64,000 nt of DNA, from the NCBI RefSeq assembly GCF_014200755.1, contig NZ_JACHCM010000001.1:1-64000 (forward strand). Reading direction: 5' to 3'. Shown here piece by piece: positions 1-9,171 of this stretch. Below the pieces are notes generated by a model. It made no database searches, was not told the DNA's origin, and saw only the letters and a list, made by a program, of their open reading frames with translations. A program made the translations under genes and the position numbers. This stretch comes from Rhodanobacter sp. ANJX3. GTDB taxonomy: Bacteria > Pseudomonadota > Gammaproteobacteria > Xanthomonadales > Rhodanobacteraceae. The first letter of the stretch is position 1; each line of letters opens with the position of its first letter.

Positions 1-90
1 CCACCAGCGCCCGCACCAGGCGTTGAAGATGAAAACACCCGCTGAGGCGTATGCCTTAGCGGCCTGACCTGTGCAGGAAGTGCTGGGTCA

Positions 91-501
91 TTACACAAAG
101 CCGAAGCCGCGGTAGGTAATTTCTTCGGCAAACGGAAATACGACCGAAAGCATAATGAGGTCGATAGGATTAATTTCTTTAGCGAGCGCTCCTTGAAAAG
201 CCAGTCCAATCCAACATGGTGTTGTTGCCAACAATACCAACGCTGGTGCTTTGAAGCTGCGCCATTGCAAGCCTAGCAAGGACTTTAGGCCGATCGGCGA
301 TTTCTTGGACAGCAATCGAGCCGTAAGGACTACGAGAAGCACGCAAAGAACATTGTCCAAAATCGAGCCGCCGTAGTTGAACGGTAGAGGGCTGATCTTC
401 AGACCGACGGCACTAGCGATGTCTCTTATATTTAATGCAATTGCAAGAACCGTCATGGCAATCAAGCTCTTGGCAATGGTTGAGGTGCTTCTTGCTTTCA
501 T
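91..501 (-). pseudogene. CPBP-family intramembrane protease, truncated
   Basis: The protein has several hydrophobic segments and ends shortly after an EEITYRG motif. That motif matches the EExxxR signature of CPBP (Rce1-like/CAAX-type) membrane proteases. Family members normally continue for another 60-100 residues with further His/Asn active-site segments, but here the frame stops right after GFGFV. Sequence beyond the stop, in other frames towards base 1, still reads as hydrophobic, so a frameshift or nonsense mutation is likely. The ATG at 501 was chosen because AGGAAG lies just upstream; a GTG at 525 is also in frame. The CPBP assignment rests on one motif and on hydrophobicity. Confidence 0.5.
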
Positions 502-647
502 GTGGCTTCCTATGCGGTTGATCACTCAGCCTAATACGCAGTTTAGCGTTTTCATCAGGCATCATGATGCAGGCCGGCCACAAACGAATTGTCATGGCGC
601 GGCCAAACCGGCACGCTGGCGGCCATGGACTGGAGATCTATCCCGCG

Positions 648-1658
648 ATGACGACGAAGTACAGGGCGATTGGCCGGGTGGTGCTCAACGTGTGCGTCGC
701 GCTGGTCGCGTTTTTCACCGGTGTGTGGGGCACGATGGCGCTGTGGTTTCAGCTGCCTGGCGGCGTGGTGGTGCGCGCACTAGGCAGCGCGCTGTGGGCG
801 ATTCTCATCGTTTCGCTGTTTGCTTTCGCGATCAGCCGACGAAGTTGGCTGCCGCTTCTGTTTTATGGGCTGGCGTTTGTGGCATTGATGGCATGGTGGT
901 CGACCATTGCGCCTTCCAATGACCGCGTGTGGGCGGACGACGTGGCGCAGCTCATGAGCGGCAAAGTCGACGGCAGCAAGGTCACCCTGACCAGCGTACG
1001 CAACTTCACCTGGCGCACCGAGCAGGATCACGATATCCGTTGGGAGACGCGCACCTACGATCTCGATCGTATCGCCTCCGCCGATGCCGTGCTGTCCTAC
1101 TGGGGCAGCAAGGAAATTGCCCACGCGATGATGTCGTTCGGCTTCGACGACGGACGACACGTGGTGTTCTCCGTCGAGATCCGCAAGAAGCGCGGCCAAC
1201 AATATTCAGCCATCGGCGGCTTCTTCAAGCGCTTCGACATGATTCTCACGGCGGCCGACGAGCGCGACATCATCGCCGTACGCACCAACGTGCGCGGGGA
1301 AGACGACTATCTGTATCCGCTGAAGATGAGCAAGCAGGCCATGCGCGAGCTGTTTCTGTCGTACGTGGCGTCCGCCAACGAACTGGTCACCACGCCGACG
1401 TTCTACAACACGCTGACCTCCAACTGCACCACCATCGTCTACCGGATGGCCAAGCGGTTGGATCCGGGCTTGCCGTACGACGTGCGCCTGCTGATCACTG
1501 GCTACCTGCCGGAATATCTTTACGAGATTGGCGCGCTGGATCAGAGCGTATCGGTGCAGGAACTGCGTCGCCGCGGTCGCGTCACCGACCGGGCCAAGGC
1601 CAGTTTGCCGACGGACGATTTTTCGAAGGTGATCCGCGTGGGTTTGAACGGGCCCTAG
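648..1658 (+). CDS. DUF4105 (Lnb N-terminal-like) membrane protein
   Basis: An inner-membrane protein of about 336 residues. The N-terminus has hydrophobic segments around residues 10-35, 42-60 and 65-80. A periplasmic domain follows, containing blocks typical of DUF4105 (IRWETRTYDL, a VFSVEIRKKRGQQYSAIGGF-like block, and TLTSNCTTIVYRMAK). The conserved Cys in SNCTT is the usual nucleophile-like residue of this NlpC/P60-related family. Its biochemical role is not settled. The start at 648 has GGAG upstream; ATGs at 564 and 594 would add a region without clear signals. It converges on the MFS gene with 26 bases between the stops. Confidence 0.8.
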   Translation: MTTKYRAIGRVVLNVCVALVAFFTGVWGTMALWFQLPGGVVVRALGSALWAILIVSLFAFAISRRSWLPLLFYGLAFVALMAWWSTIAPSNDRVWADDVAQLMSGKVDGSKVTLTSVRNFTWRTEQDHDIRWETRTYDLDRIASADAVLSYWGSKEIAHAMMSFGFDDGRHVVFSVEIRKKRGQQYSAIGGFFKRFDMILTAADERDIIAVRTNVRGEDDYLYPLKMSKQAMRELFLSYVASANELVTTPTFYNTLTSNCTTIVYRMAKRLDPGLPYDVRLLITGYLPEYLYEIGALDQSVSVQELRRRGRVTDRAKASLPTDDFSKVIRVGLNGP

Positions 1659-1684
1659 CGGATGTCAACGCGCAGCGGCGTCCT

Positions 1685-2890
1685 TCAGGCGACGATACGC
1701 CTTCGGTTCAGCGCGAACGACCACAGCAGCACACCGATGCCGATCAGCGAAAGACCCAGTCCGACCCAGCCGGTGGACGTCCATCCGTAGCCCGCCGCGA
1801 TGGAAACGCCACCGAGCCACGCACCGAGCGCGTTGGCGATATTGAACGCGCTGTGGTTCAAGGCGGCGGCCAGCGACTGTGCATCGCCGGCAACGTCCAT
1901 CAAGCGCGCCTGGAAACTCACCGTGACCATGGCGCAGATGCCGATCAGAAACAGCACCACGACCATGGCCGCGGCCGAGTGCGCCACAAACACCAGGATG
2001 GTCAGCATCAGCGCCGTAAAGGCGTACATGCCGATCATCGTGCCCTTGAGCCAACGGTCGGCCAGCTTGCCGCACACGACGCTGCCGACCACCATGCCGA
2101 TGCCGATCAGGCTCAGCATCAGCGGAACGCGTGCCAGCGGCAGATGCGTGACCTCGGTCAGCAGCGGCGTGATGTAGCTGTACACCGCAAAGATGCCGCC
2201 AAAGCCGATACCCGCCGCAAGCAGCGTCAGCCAAACCTGCGGCTGTTTCAACGCACCCAGCTCGGTGAGTGCGCTAGCGTGCTTGTCGGCTTTCACCGCA
2301 GGCACAAACACGTAAATCATCGCCGCGGTAAGAAAGGCGATCACCGCCACCGCCATAAAGGTCGAGCGCCAGCCGAACGTTTCGCCCAGCCAGGTCGCTG
2401 CCGGCACGCCGAGCACGTTGGCCACGCTCAGTCCCATGATCACCTTGCCGATCGCCTCGCCGCGCTTCGACGGCGGCACCATCGCGGCGGCGACCAGCGA
2501 CGCCACGCCGAAGTACGCGCCGTGCGGCAGGCCGGCCACAAAGCGTGACACCAGCACCGCCGCGTAGCTGTGGAAAATCGTCGTCGCAAAATTGCCCACG
2601 GCATAGAGCAGCATCAGGCCGATCAGCAGCGCCTTGCGCGGCGTTTTCGCCATCAGGATCGTGATGGCAGGTGCACCCACCACCACGCCGAGCGCATAGG
2701 CGCTGATCAGATGGCCGGCCTGCGGCACGGACACGCCCAGGTCCCCGGAGATTTCGGGCAGCACGCCCATTGCGGCGAACTCAGCCGTGCCGATCGCCAG
2801 GCCGCCGAGTGCCAGCGCCATTTCAGCAATACCGACCCCATGCGGAGCAACGGCGCGGATACCGGATTCGGCGGCGAGGGGGGATGCCAT
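1685..2890 (-). CDS. MFS exporter, DHA1 (AraJ-like) family
   Basis: A major facilitator of 401 residues, the usual length for 12-helix DHA1 drug:H+ antiporters. Visible features are a GTAEF segment in the first helix, typical of AraJ/PbuE-like exporters, the loop 2-3 region ending KTPRKALLIGL, and a second-half repeat around GKLADRWLKG. It is predicted to sit in the inner membrane and export small molecules; the substrate cannot be read from sequence. No regulator gene is adjacent. The ATG at 2890 gives a short cytoplasmic N-terminus before helix 1 and is accepted. Confidence 0.88.
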   Translation of the reverse strand: MASPLAAESGIRAVAPHGVGIAEMALALGGLAIGTAEFAAMGVLPEISGDLGVSVPQAGHLISAYALGVVVGAPAITILMAKTPRKALLIGLMLLYAVGNFATTIFHSYAAVLVSRFVAGLPHGAYFGVASLVAAAMVPPSKRGEAIGKVIMGLSVANVLGVPAATWLGETFGWRSTFMAVAVIAFLTAAMIYVFVPAVKADKHASALTELGALKQPQVWLTLLAAGIGFGGIFAVYSYITPLLTEVTHLPLARVPLMLSLIGIGMVVGSVVCGKLADRWLKGTMIGMYAFTALMLTILVFVAHSAAAMVVVLFLIGICAMVTVSFQARLMDVAGDAQSLAAALNHSAFNIANALGAWLGGVSIAAGYGWTSTGWVGLGLSLIGIGVLLWSFALNRRRIVA

Positions 2891-3083
2891 GGCAACAGGT
2901 CCTTGAAGATCAGAGCGTGGTCAAACACCAGCCCAGCGGACCTGTTTGAGACGGTGCTTATATTAGCCTGTTGCGCTTCCGCATGACCTCGTCAGACCGT
3001 GGGAGTCGTACCGCCATCAATAGCGCAGGAACTCTACAACCGCGCAGCAGTCAATCCGTGCGGGATGCCAACGGAAGGCCAGG

Positions 3084-3779
3084 GTGAGAAAACAGCAGAA
3101 ACGAGCCAGCGATAGGCACGAATCCGCTCACCGGGTTGCCGTATGGGTTGTTGTGATTGTGTGCCATCTAGGTTTATTGCTGCTTTTTTTGCGGCCCGCC
3201 ATCGACGACTGGGATGTGAAGCCATTGCCGAAAGACGGGGCACGCGCACTGCAGCTTCGCTTCTTTTCTTTGCCGCTCCCGTCCGCGCTGCCGGTGACTT
3301 CGTCCTTGCGATTGGTTTTCAGAAGTCCACGACCTCAGGCCAAGGTGTCAACGCGGCGTACCACGGCATCCACTCTTCAACGCCCTGTCGATGTTCTCAC
3401 TTCGCCTGCCGCAGCGTATGCGACTCCAAAGGCACCGGCGCAAGCGCAAGCTGGCGACGAAGCCGACGGAAACAGCGATGGCGGCTTTCAGCAGCGTCTG
3501 CGTGAGGCGCAACACGACTCCGATGTCAAAGGCTTGCCGGGTTCCGACAGAGCCCTTGTATCGGGTATCCATTTTATCGATCCCATGGACCAAGGTATCG
3601 GCGCGCTGGCACGGCAGGCGCAGCGACTATTCGGTATTAAAAGCCGTCAGTGTCTTGACGTCGAAAAGTGGCGAAGCATGACGCCACAAGCGTTGAGTGC
3701 CCGGCATATCTCACCCGACGAGGTGGATCGCGTAGACGCAAAATATGCGTGCAACGCGCCGCCGGGACTGCATTTTTAG
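3084..3779 (+). CDS. hypothetical single-span membrane protein
   Basis: This 231-residue protein has a basic N-terminus followed by one hydrophobic helix at about residues 19-36 (VAVWVVVIVCHLGLLLLFL), then a long soluble region. That arrangement is type II and suggests a periplasmic C-terminal part. The middle (residues 90-140) is rich in Ala, Pro and Gln and probably disordered. The C-terminal 80 residues look folded and contain two Cys (KSRQCLD and KYACN) that could form a disulphide. The layout recalls TonB-like linkers, but no TonB C-terminal motif is present. Function is unknown. Confidence 0.6.
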   Translation: MRKQQKRASDRHESAHRVAVWVVVIVCHLGLLLLFLRPAIDDWDVKPLPKDGARALQLRFFSLPLPSALPVTSSLRLVFRSPRPQAKVSTRRTTASTLQRPVDVLTSPAAAYATPKAPAQAQAGDEADGNSDGGFQQRLREAQHDSDVKGLPGSDRALVSGIHFIDPMDQGIGALARQAQRLFGIKSRQCLDVEKWRSMTPQALSARHISPDEVDRVDAKYACNAPPGLHF

Positions 3780-3830
3780 ACGAGTCACTGAAATGGCCGC
3801 TGTGCGGCGTTCAATGAAGGTATCGTTGCA

Positions 3831-3854
3831 TGCATCTGCATCTGCATCTGCATC
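3831..3854. repeat. tandem hexamer TGCATC x4
   Basis: Four perfect copies of TGCATC lie in a row, preceded by a partial TGCA. They fall 40-64 bases before the chosen ATG of the acyl-CoA synthetase. If an upstream in-frame start were used they would encode alternating Ala-Ser. The copy number could vary by strand slippage without changing frame. Confidence 0.8.
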
Positions 3855-3894
3855 GGTCAATTTACGGATTACCCGGGAACGTTTGGGAACACCC

Positions 3895-5586
3895 ATGAGC
3901 TCAGCGGAAAACTTTGTCGCGGCGCGCGATCTACTTCTGCGTCATCGCAAGCATTACCAGCGTGCCTATGACGAATTCCGCTGGCCTGAGCTCGGCGATT
4001 TCAATTGGGCGCTGGATTATTTCGACGTGATTGCCCAAGGCAACGAAGATACCGCGCTATGGATCGTCGACGCCGTTGAACACGATGGCTGCCGCTTTTC
4101 ATTCGCCCAGATGGCCGAACGCTCCTCGCGCGTCGCCAACTTTTTACGCGGCTTGGGCGTGGGGCGCGGTGATCGGTTGCTGCTGATGCTGGGCAATCAG
4201 GTCGAGCTGTGGGATGTGATGCTGGCCGCGATGAAACTTGGCGCCATCGTGCTGCCGGCATCGACGCAGCTTTCCACTGCCGATATCGCCGATCGGGTCA
4301 GCGTCGGCGCCGTTCAATATGTCGTAGTCAGTAGCGTAGAGGTGCGCAAGTTCGACGCGATCGACTCGACGCTGGGACGTATTTCGGTCGGCGCCCCGCG
4401 CGATGGGTGGATCGATTTGAAGCAGGGCTATGCATCCTCCGCGGTGTTCGTTGCCGATGCGCCGACCCGCGCCACCGATCCGATGCTGCTGTATTTCACC
4501 TCCGGCACCACGTCCAAACCGAAGCTGGTGGTGCACACGCATCAGAGCTATCCGGTCGGCCATTTGTCGACGATGTATTGGATCGGCCTGCAGCCGGGTG
4601 ACGTCCACTGGAATATCAGTTCGCCCGGCTGGGCCAAGCACGCGTGGAGCTGTTTCTTCGCACCGTGGAATGCGCGGGCCTGCGTATTCATTTTCAATTT
4701 CCCGCGTTTTGTACCGAAAGATGTGCTCGATGTGCTGGTGCGCTGCGAAGTCACCACTTTGTGCGCGCCGCCGACTGTCTGGCGCATGCTGGTGCAGGAG
4801 CCGCTTGTGTCGTATCCGATCAGTCTTCGCGAAATCGTCGGTGCCGGCGAGCCGCTGAATGCCGAGATCATCGAGCGCGTTCGGCAGGCGTGGGGGATCA
4901 CCGTACGTGACGGCTTCGGCCAAACCGAAACCACCTGCGTGATCGGTAATTCGCCCGGGCAGCCACTCGTGCCGGGGTCGATGGGCCGCCCGTTGCCCGG
5001 CTATCGCGTCGCCCTGGTCGATGCCGATGGCCAGCTGGCCGGCGAAGGTGAGATCGCGCTACCGCTCGAAGCGAGCCCAATGGGGCTGATGGCCGGCTAT
5101 GCCAACGATGCGCAGGCCACCGCGCACGCGATGCGCGATAGCTACTACCGCACCTCCGATATCGCTATACGCCGTGACGATGGTTACTACGTCTACGTCG
5201 GGCGCGCCGACGACGTCTTCAAATCGTCCGACTATCGGCTCAGTCCGTTCGAGCTCGAGAGTGTTCTGATCGAGCACGAGGCAATCGCCGAGGCCGCCGT
5301 CGTGCCCAGCGCAGATGCGCTTCGGCTCTCTGTGCCCAAAGCATTTGTCACGTTGCGGCAAGGCTTCGACGTCGGCCCGGAACTCGCGCGCAGCGTGTTC
5401 CGTTTCTCCCGCGAAAAGCTCGCGCCGTATAAACGCATCCGACGCCTGCAGTTCAGTGAGCTGCCCAAGACCATTTCGGGGAAAATTCGACGCGTGCAAC
5501 TGCGCCAGCAGGAGCTCACGCGCACGGGAGATCCCGCACGCTTGCCCGACGAGTACTGGGAAGAGGATTTCCCCGACTTGCGCTGA
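3895..5586 (+). CDS. AMP-dependent acyl-CoA synthetase (medium-chain type)
   Basis: An adenylate-forming enzyme that activates a carboxylic acid to acyl-AMP and then acyl-CoA. The P-loop-like motif YFTSGTTSKPK, the A5-type GFGQTE, the A7/A8 region YRTSDIAIRRDDGYYVYVGR followed by DDVFKSSDYRLSPFE, and the A10 lysine motif PKTISGKIRR are all present. The N-terminal FNWALDYFDVIA resembles the ACSM/medium-chain group. The length, about 563 residues, is normal. The start at 3895 (MSSAENF) was chosen because the extra N-terminus from 3745 overlaps the previous gene and encodes a low-complexity Ala-Ser run. The substrate is inferred only at group level. Confidence 0.87.
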   Translation: MSSAENFVAARDLLLRHRKHYQRAYDEFRWPELGDFNWALDYFDVIAQGNEDTALWIVDAVEHDGCRFSFAQMAERSSRVANFLRGLGVGRGDRLLLMLGNQVELWDVMLAAMKLGAIVLPASTQLSTADIADRVSVGAVQYVVVSSVEVRKFDAIDSTLGRISVGAPRDGWIDLKQGYASSAVFVADAPTRATDPMLLYFTSGTTSKPKLVVHTHQSYPVGHLSTMYWIGLQPGDVHWNISSPGWAKHAWSCFFAPWNARACVFIFNFPRFVPKDVLDVLVRCEVTTLCAPPTVWRMLVQEPLVSYPISLREIVGAGEPLNAEIIERVRQAWGITVRDGFGQTETTCVIGNSPGQPLVPGSMGRPLPGYRVALVDADGQLAGEGEIALPLEASPMGLMAGYANDAQATAHAMRDSYYRTSDIAIRRDDGYYVYVGRADDVFKSSDYRLSPFELESVLIEHEAIAEAAVVPSADALRLSVPKAFVTLRQGFDVGPELARSVFRFSREKLAPYKRIRRLQFSELPKTISGKIRRVQLRQQELTRTGDPARLPDEYWEEDFPDLR

Positions 5587-5649
5587 CGGCATCCAAAACG
5601 GTTTCTGTTTCGTGGGCTGCCTTGTGCAGCAGGGAAGAGCAGCGACTCG

Positions 5650-5877
5650 CTACTCGCGCTTCTCGGGTTGAATCATCACCCCGACCACGGCGCCCGAGAC
5701 GCGATTGATCGCCAGCAGACGGATATGCACCTTGTCGTTCAGTACAGGCCCCTTCGACCCATACGGCCGCGGCACCACCACGTCCACGCCGCACTCGAGC
5801 CGCGCAAGCCATCCATTATGAGTTGCCGAACTGAGAACACCTGCATGGATCTGTCCTGACGCCAACTCTTTCGGCAC
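5650..5877 (-). CDS. small hypothetical protein, possible S1/OB-like fold
   Basis: A 75-residue ORF with a GTG start. The alternation of short hydrophobic stretches with glycines (GWLARLECGVDVVVPR, then LNDKVHIRLLAIN) recalls S1-like OB folds, but no signature is decisive. It converges on the acyl-CoA synthetase. The ribosome-binding site is weak (AAGAAG). Confidence 0.45.
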   Translation of the reverse strand: MPKELASGQIHAGVLSSATHNGWLARLECGVDVVVPRPYGSKGPVLNDKVHIRLLAINRVSGAVVGVMIQPEKRE

Positions 5878-6071
5878 TTCTTGTTTGATGACTTACACCG
5901 TTTTGATCTGATGGCTGATGCGCCAGTATGACGAGAATCTGGCGCCATAGCAGTTTTTTGCCGGTTTCTTTCTCGTGGCCGGCCTAGCGATCTTGCCGAA
6001 TTTCCCTTCATCGGTCCTTGATGTGACTCGCGCCTATGCTGGCGACCAGGAATCTCAAAGAGAGTGGTGTT

Positions 6072-6263
6072 ATGAGCGACAAAGACGATCCCAGCAAGGT
6101 CAACCAGAGCAATCCCAAGCCAGGCGATAAAGGCGCTGCTGGTGTTGATTGCGAAGTTGGTGAGGAGGGACGCGATCCCGCGTCAGGCTCCGGTGGCAGC
6201 GGCGGAGATGACAGCAGTCGTACGTCTGGACACGACGAAGAAGGCAAACCGAAATCGCCATGA
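6072..6263 (+). CDS. small acidic, Gly/Ser/Asp-rich protein
   Basis: The ORF encodes 63 residues, MSDKDDPSKV to the terminal KPKSP. It is almost wholly hydrophilic and probably disordered, with a Gly-Ser-Gly cluster followed by Asp and Ser. No transmembrane or catalytic motif is visible. The ATG at 6072 was preferred over an upstream one at 6036 because the extra residues are unlike the rest. It is the last chromosomal gene before the left island boundary, 40 bases away. Function is unknown. Confidence 0.45.
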   Translation: MSDKDDPSKVNQSNPKPGDKGAAGVDCEVGEEGRDPASGSGGSGGDDSSRTSGHDEEGKPKSP

Positions 6264-6302
6264 TCGGCTCTGGAAAATAGCTGGTGAAGCGATTTTTTGC
6301 AT

Positions 6303-6367
6303 TTGGTGCCCGGAGCGGGAATCGAACCCGCAAGACCGTGAGGTCGAGGGATTTTAAGTCCCTTGCG
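6303..6367 (-). repeat. attL: displaced 3' end of tRNA-Leu(UAA)
   Basis: 65 bases identical to 52462-52526, covering the CCA end, acceptor 3' strand, T arm, variable arm and most of the anticodon stem-loop of the tRNA. The 5' part of a tRNA is missing, so this is not a functional tRNA gene. It is the left attachment site of the island. Confidence 0.95.
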
Positions 6368-6490
6368 GACAAAACAATACGGGCTGGCGCCGGGCAGGGC
6401 TGAAATTCAATAAACGGCATAGAAACGCCATTTTTAGCCGTTTAAAGCATCTCAAAGCGGACGAAGAACCGTCTCCGTCTGTAAACACAG

Positions 6491-6523
6491 GCAGCCACAG
6501 GGCAGCCACAGGGCAGCCACAGA
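6491..6523. repeat. three 11-bp direct repeats near attL
   Basis: The 11-mer GCAGCCACAGG occurs three times end to end (starts 6491, 6502, 6513; the last base of the third copy differs). It lies between attL and the integrase start. Direct repeats in this position are often arm-type sites for the integrase or its directionality factor; that role is inferred from position only. Confidence 0.6.
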
Positions 6524-6569
6524 GGAGCTCAAGTTGTAGGATAAACCATCCCTTAGCGGTGGTTCTCTT

Positions 6570-8210
6570 ATGTCGGAAACGAAGCCTAGCCCGCCATCCA
6601 GTGCTGTCAAACGGGCGCCCATCCTGGTGCCTTTCAGCGCCGTGTTGATCAAGGCGCTGAGGTTCGATCGATGGCCCAAAAGTCCGATCGAGTGGGACGG
6701 AGAAGCGTTGGTCACGGAACCGACGCCAGAGCATGTCCACGACTGGATCGTGCGAGATACGAAGACGCCCGGGTTCGCAGTGCGCCTTACTAAAGGCAGC
6801 AAGTCGTTCATCGTTGAACGAAAACGCCGGGGCACCGAGACCAAGCGGCGAAAACTCCTGGCGCAGGACAGCCTGACGAGTGCCCGCGCCGAAGCTGGCA
6901 AGTGGCTGCAAAAGCTGGCCGAAGACAAGGACCCGCTGGAGGAAATACGCGCGCTTGTCCAACAGCGGAAAGATGCAGACACGCTGTCCGATCGCACCTT
7001 CAAAGTCGTTTATGACGAATTCCTCAGCCAAGGACAGAAGCGCGTCGAGGGTGGGTTGCTCAAGCCGTCTTCGGTCACGGACCGGAAAAAGTTGCTTGGC
7101 TGGATGGCGAACACACAGTTGTGGTCCACGCCGCTGGCTGAAATCGACGTCACCGCGGTGGCCGCGACTTTTGAGCCTATTTTCTTCAAAGCCGGAAAGG
7201 CGCGAGACGCGAAGAAGCGAGAAACTGGCGGCGGGAAAACGAAGCGAGGCGGCGGGCCCAGTGCCGACGTGGCCACCGCGCACAAGTGTGTGACCCACTG
7301 CGCGACGGCGTGGAACCAGGCTGTCGGCGTTAAAGCCGCGGCCAACCCTTTCTCTGCATGGCGCAACGATCGGCGAAAGAAGCTGCCACGCGTCGAACGT
7401 CGGACGACCAAGCTCCCCATGCGCAAGGCCGAGGGTGTGCTTTGGCTAAAGAGCCTGAACGACCTTCGAGACGATCCTCGTTTCCGCGTGTCCGTGGTCG
7501 CCGCCTACATGATGCTTGTTGTTTTATGGGGTGGCCGCAAAACAGAAATGTCCCTCATTCGCTGGGCGGACGTTGACTGGAATGATCGTTGGGCGCGTTT
7601 TCTCGCCGACACCACCAAGGGCAACAAGGATCACTACGTGCCTTTAGCTCCGTGGGCCGCCGAGATCCTGACCGAGCAACGGCAGAAAAATAAAGACGCC
7701 GGTTTCCCGGTTGGACAGAATGATCTCGTTTTTCCGCACCCGACCAAAAAGGGCGGCCACCTGAAAGACTATCGCTACGTGTCTGGACTTCTTGAGGCCA
7801 TGACAACGCCAAACGTCGCCGAGCACGTGAAGCCACTTTCCGAAGGCCACATTTGTGACACCTCTGCCAAACCGCGTGGTCTGAAGATCGGGCTTCATGA
7901 TCTGCGCCGGACGCTGGCTGGTGAATTGTTCGGAGAATCAAAAAATCTCGGCACGGTGGCGATCGCGTTGGGGCACAGTTCCGCTCAAGACGTCACTGCC
8001 GGATACGTCGAAGCGCTCGAGGCGGTTGAGGGGCTGCGTCCACTTTATGAAGCGCGGGAACGCCGTCTCCGTCGCCTGATCGGCTTGGACGATGGACCGG
8101 CGCAGGAAGTCACCAGCGACCAAAAACCGTATTTGTTGGCCGCGGTCGAGATGCTGAAACGAGCGGGCCTGGATCCGGAAGACCTAGTCGCACAATTGAG
8201 AACCCTGTAG
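6570..8210 (+). CDS. int: tyrosine-type site-specific integrase
   Basis: A recombinase of 546 residues expected to integrate and excise the island at tRNA-Leu. The catalytic residues can be placed: Arg323 in GGRKTEM, a Lys in the DTTKGNKDH turn, His443 and Arg446 in HDLRRT, His469 in LGHSS, and the nucleophile Tyr479 in AGYVEAL. The N-terminal half holds arm-binding and core-binding domains. It is longer than P4-type integrases (about 400), and residues after Tyr479 form a 65-residue tail. The reading frame is intact. Its last 27 codons recur as a diverged remnant at 28992-29075. Confidence 0.93.
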   Translation: MSETKPSPPSSAVKRAPILVPFSAVLIKALRFDRWPKSPIEWDGEALVTEPTPEHVHDWIVRDTKTPGFAVRLTKGSKSFIVERKRRGTETKRRKLLAQDSLTSARAEAGKWLQKLAEDKDPLEEIRALVQQRKDADTLSDRTFKVVYDEFLSQGQKRVEGGLLKPSSVTDRKKLLGWMANTQLWSTPLAEIDVTAVAATFEPIFFKAGKARDAKKRETGGGKTKRGGGPSADVATAHKCVTHCATAWNQAVGVKAAANPFSAWRNDRRKKLPRVERRTTKLPMRKAEGVLWLKSLNDLRDDPRFRVSVVAAYMMLVVLWGGRKTEMSLIRWADVDWNDRWARFLADTTKGNKDHYVPLAPWAAEILTEQRQKNKDAGFPVGQNDLVFPHPTKKGGHLKDYRYVSGLLEAMTTPNVAEHVKPLSEGHICDTSAKPRGLKIGLHDLRRTLAGELFGESKNLGTVAIALGHSSAQDVTAGYVEALEAVEGLRPLYEARERRLRRLIGLDDGPAQEVTSDQKPYLLAAVEMLKRAGLDPEDLVAQLRTL

Positions 8211-8395
8211 CGATATTCTTTCGCCTCTGGCGGCATCCGAGCTAACTGCGTGACCAACGGCGCAGTGCTACCCGAGTACGAGCTTCTTTTGATCGGACGC
8301 CGCGGAGCTGGGATGCCCATTCTTCGGGCATGGAAGGGACCCACTTGCGTGGATCAAGTTCACGGATTGATTCGTGTGCTGCGCGATGCGCACTA

Positions 8396-8971
8396 TCAAT
8401 CTAAGGAGGTCGGAACGGCAGTTTCCATGTAGCAATTCGGCCTCTCCGCAGTAGATTTAGTCCCTTCATTGGCTGCCGCAGCCGTCAGCGCCGCGTCATT
8501 CCATTCATATTTGATCCGGCGCGGCTCTAAGCCTTGGGCGATCAGGTCGTCGCGGATCGTGACGAACCGGGCGAGCTTGAAATCCTTCTCAGTCGCCTTG
8601 GGATTGCCGGCAATTCCGTCGGTGCCGTGGCAGGTTACGACCAGCGACAGGCCGGTTTTCTTTACGTCGTCCGCCGCCAGCTTGATGGCTGCAAGCACGT
8701 CTTGGTTCATGCTATCGCCGACCTGATGCTCTTCAAAGTAAGCGATATACATCCGATACCGGTCAGGCCGTGCCATGTGGCTCGGTGCCTCATCGATTGC
8801 GGCCGCGGGTAAAGCGGCTTGCGAAGCTGCTGCGACAGGTGCTGTTACGCGAAGATTGCCCGAGCGGAAACAAACCAAGCTGACAATCCCGACTATGGAG
8901 ACGCCTGCGACTAAGAATCCCGTTTTCCAACGTTTACGCCCCCGTCGCTTCCCAGTACTTTCCTTAGTCAC
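8396..8971 (-). CDS. membrane-anchored OmpA-like domain protein
   Basis: A protein of 191 residues with a very basic N-terminus, one transmembrane helix at about residues 18-35, and a soluble domain. The stretch from YIAYFEEHQVGDSMNQDVLAAIKLAADDVKK to CHGTDG, followed by KLARFVTIRDDLIAQGLEPRRI, follows the beta-alpha-beta pattern of OmpA C-terminal (peptidoglycan-binding) domains. The canonical NxxLSxxRA motif is degenerate, so binding to peptidoglycan is uncertain. A GTG start at 8971 has AGGAG 8 bases upstream. The gene faces the integrase. Confidence 0.6.
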   Translation of the reverse strand: MTKESTGKRRGRKRWKTGFLVAGVSIVGIVSLVCFRSGNLRVTAPVAAASQAALPAAAIDEAPSHMARPDRYRMYIAYFEEHQVGDSMNQDVLAAIKLAADDVKKTGLSLVVTCHGTDGIAGNPKATEKDFKLARFVTIRDDLIAQGLEPRRIKYEWNDAALTAAAANEGTKSTAERPNCYMETAVPTSLD

Positions 8972-9171
8972 TCGGCGATCTCCTATGTATTGCCCGCGGT
9001 TAATGAAACATCTGTAAGCAGTCTACGTGGCGATTGCGACGGCTCAAAGCTTCCCTTGTTTTTCCTGGGCAGGAGCTACAGGCAATAGGTCTAGGCACTC
9101 GTAGAGCGCGTGGCGCTCAACTATAGCCTTAGAAATACCATCCTTGTGGGCACCGCTGGACTGGATCTGTT

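Noticed and set aside
929..2548. A 539-codon plus-strand frame across the DUF4105 and MFS genes
   Set aside because: Arg/His/Gln-rich shadow covering two well-supported genes on different strands.
6303..6367. A second tRNA-Leu gene at the left border
   Set aside because: Only the 3' part is present; the 5' acceptor strand and D arm are absent. It is the attL repeat.
8250..8432. A 60-codon plus-strand frame after the integrase
   Set aside because: GTG start without a ribosome-binding site, and it overlaps the OmpA-like gene on the other strand.
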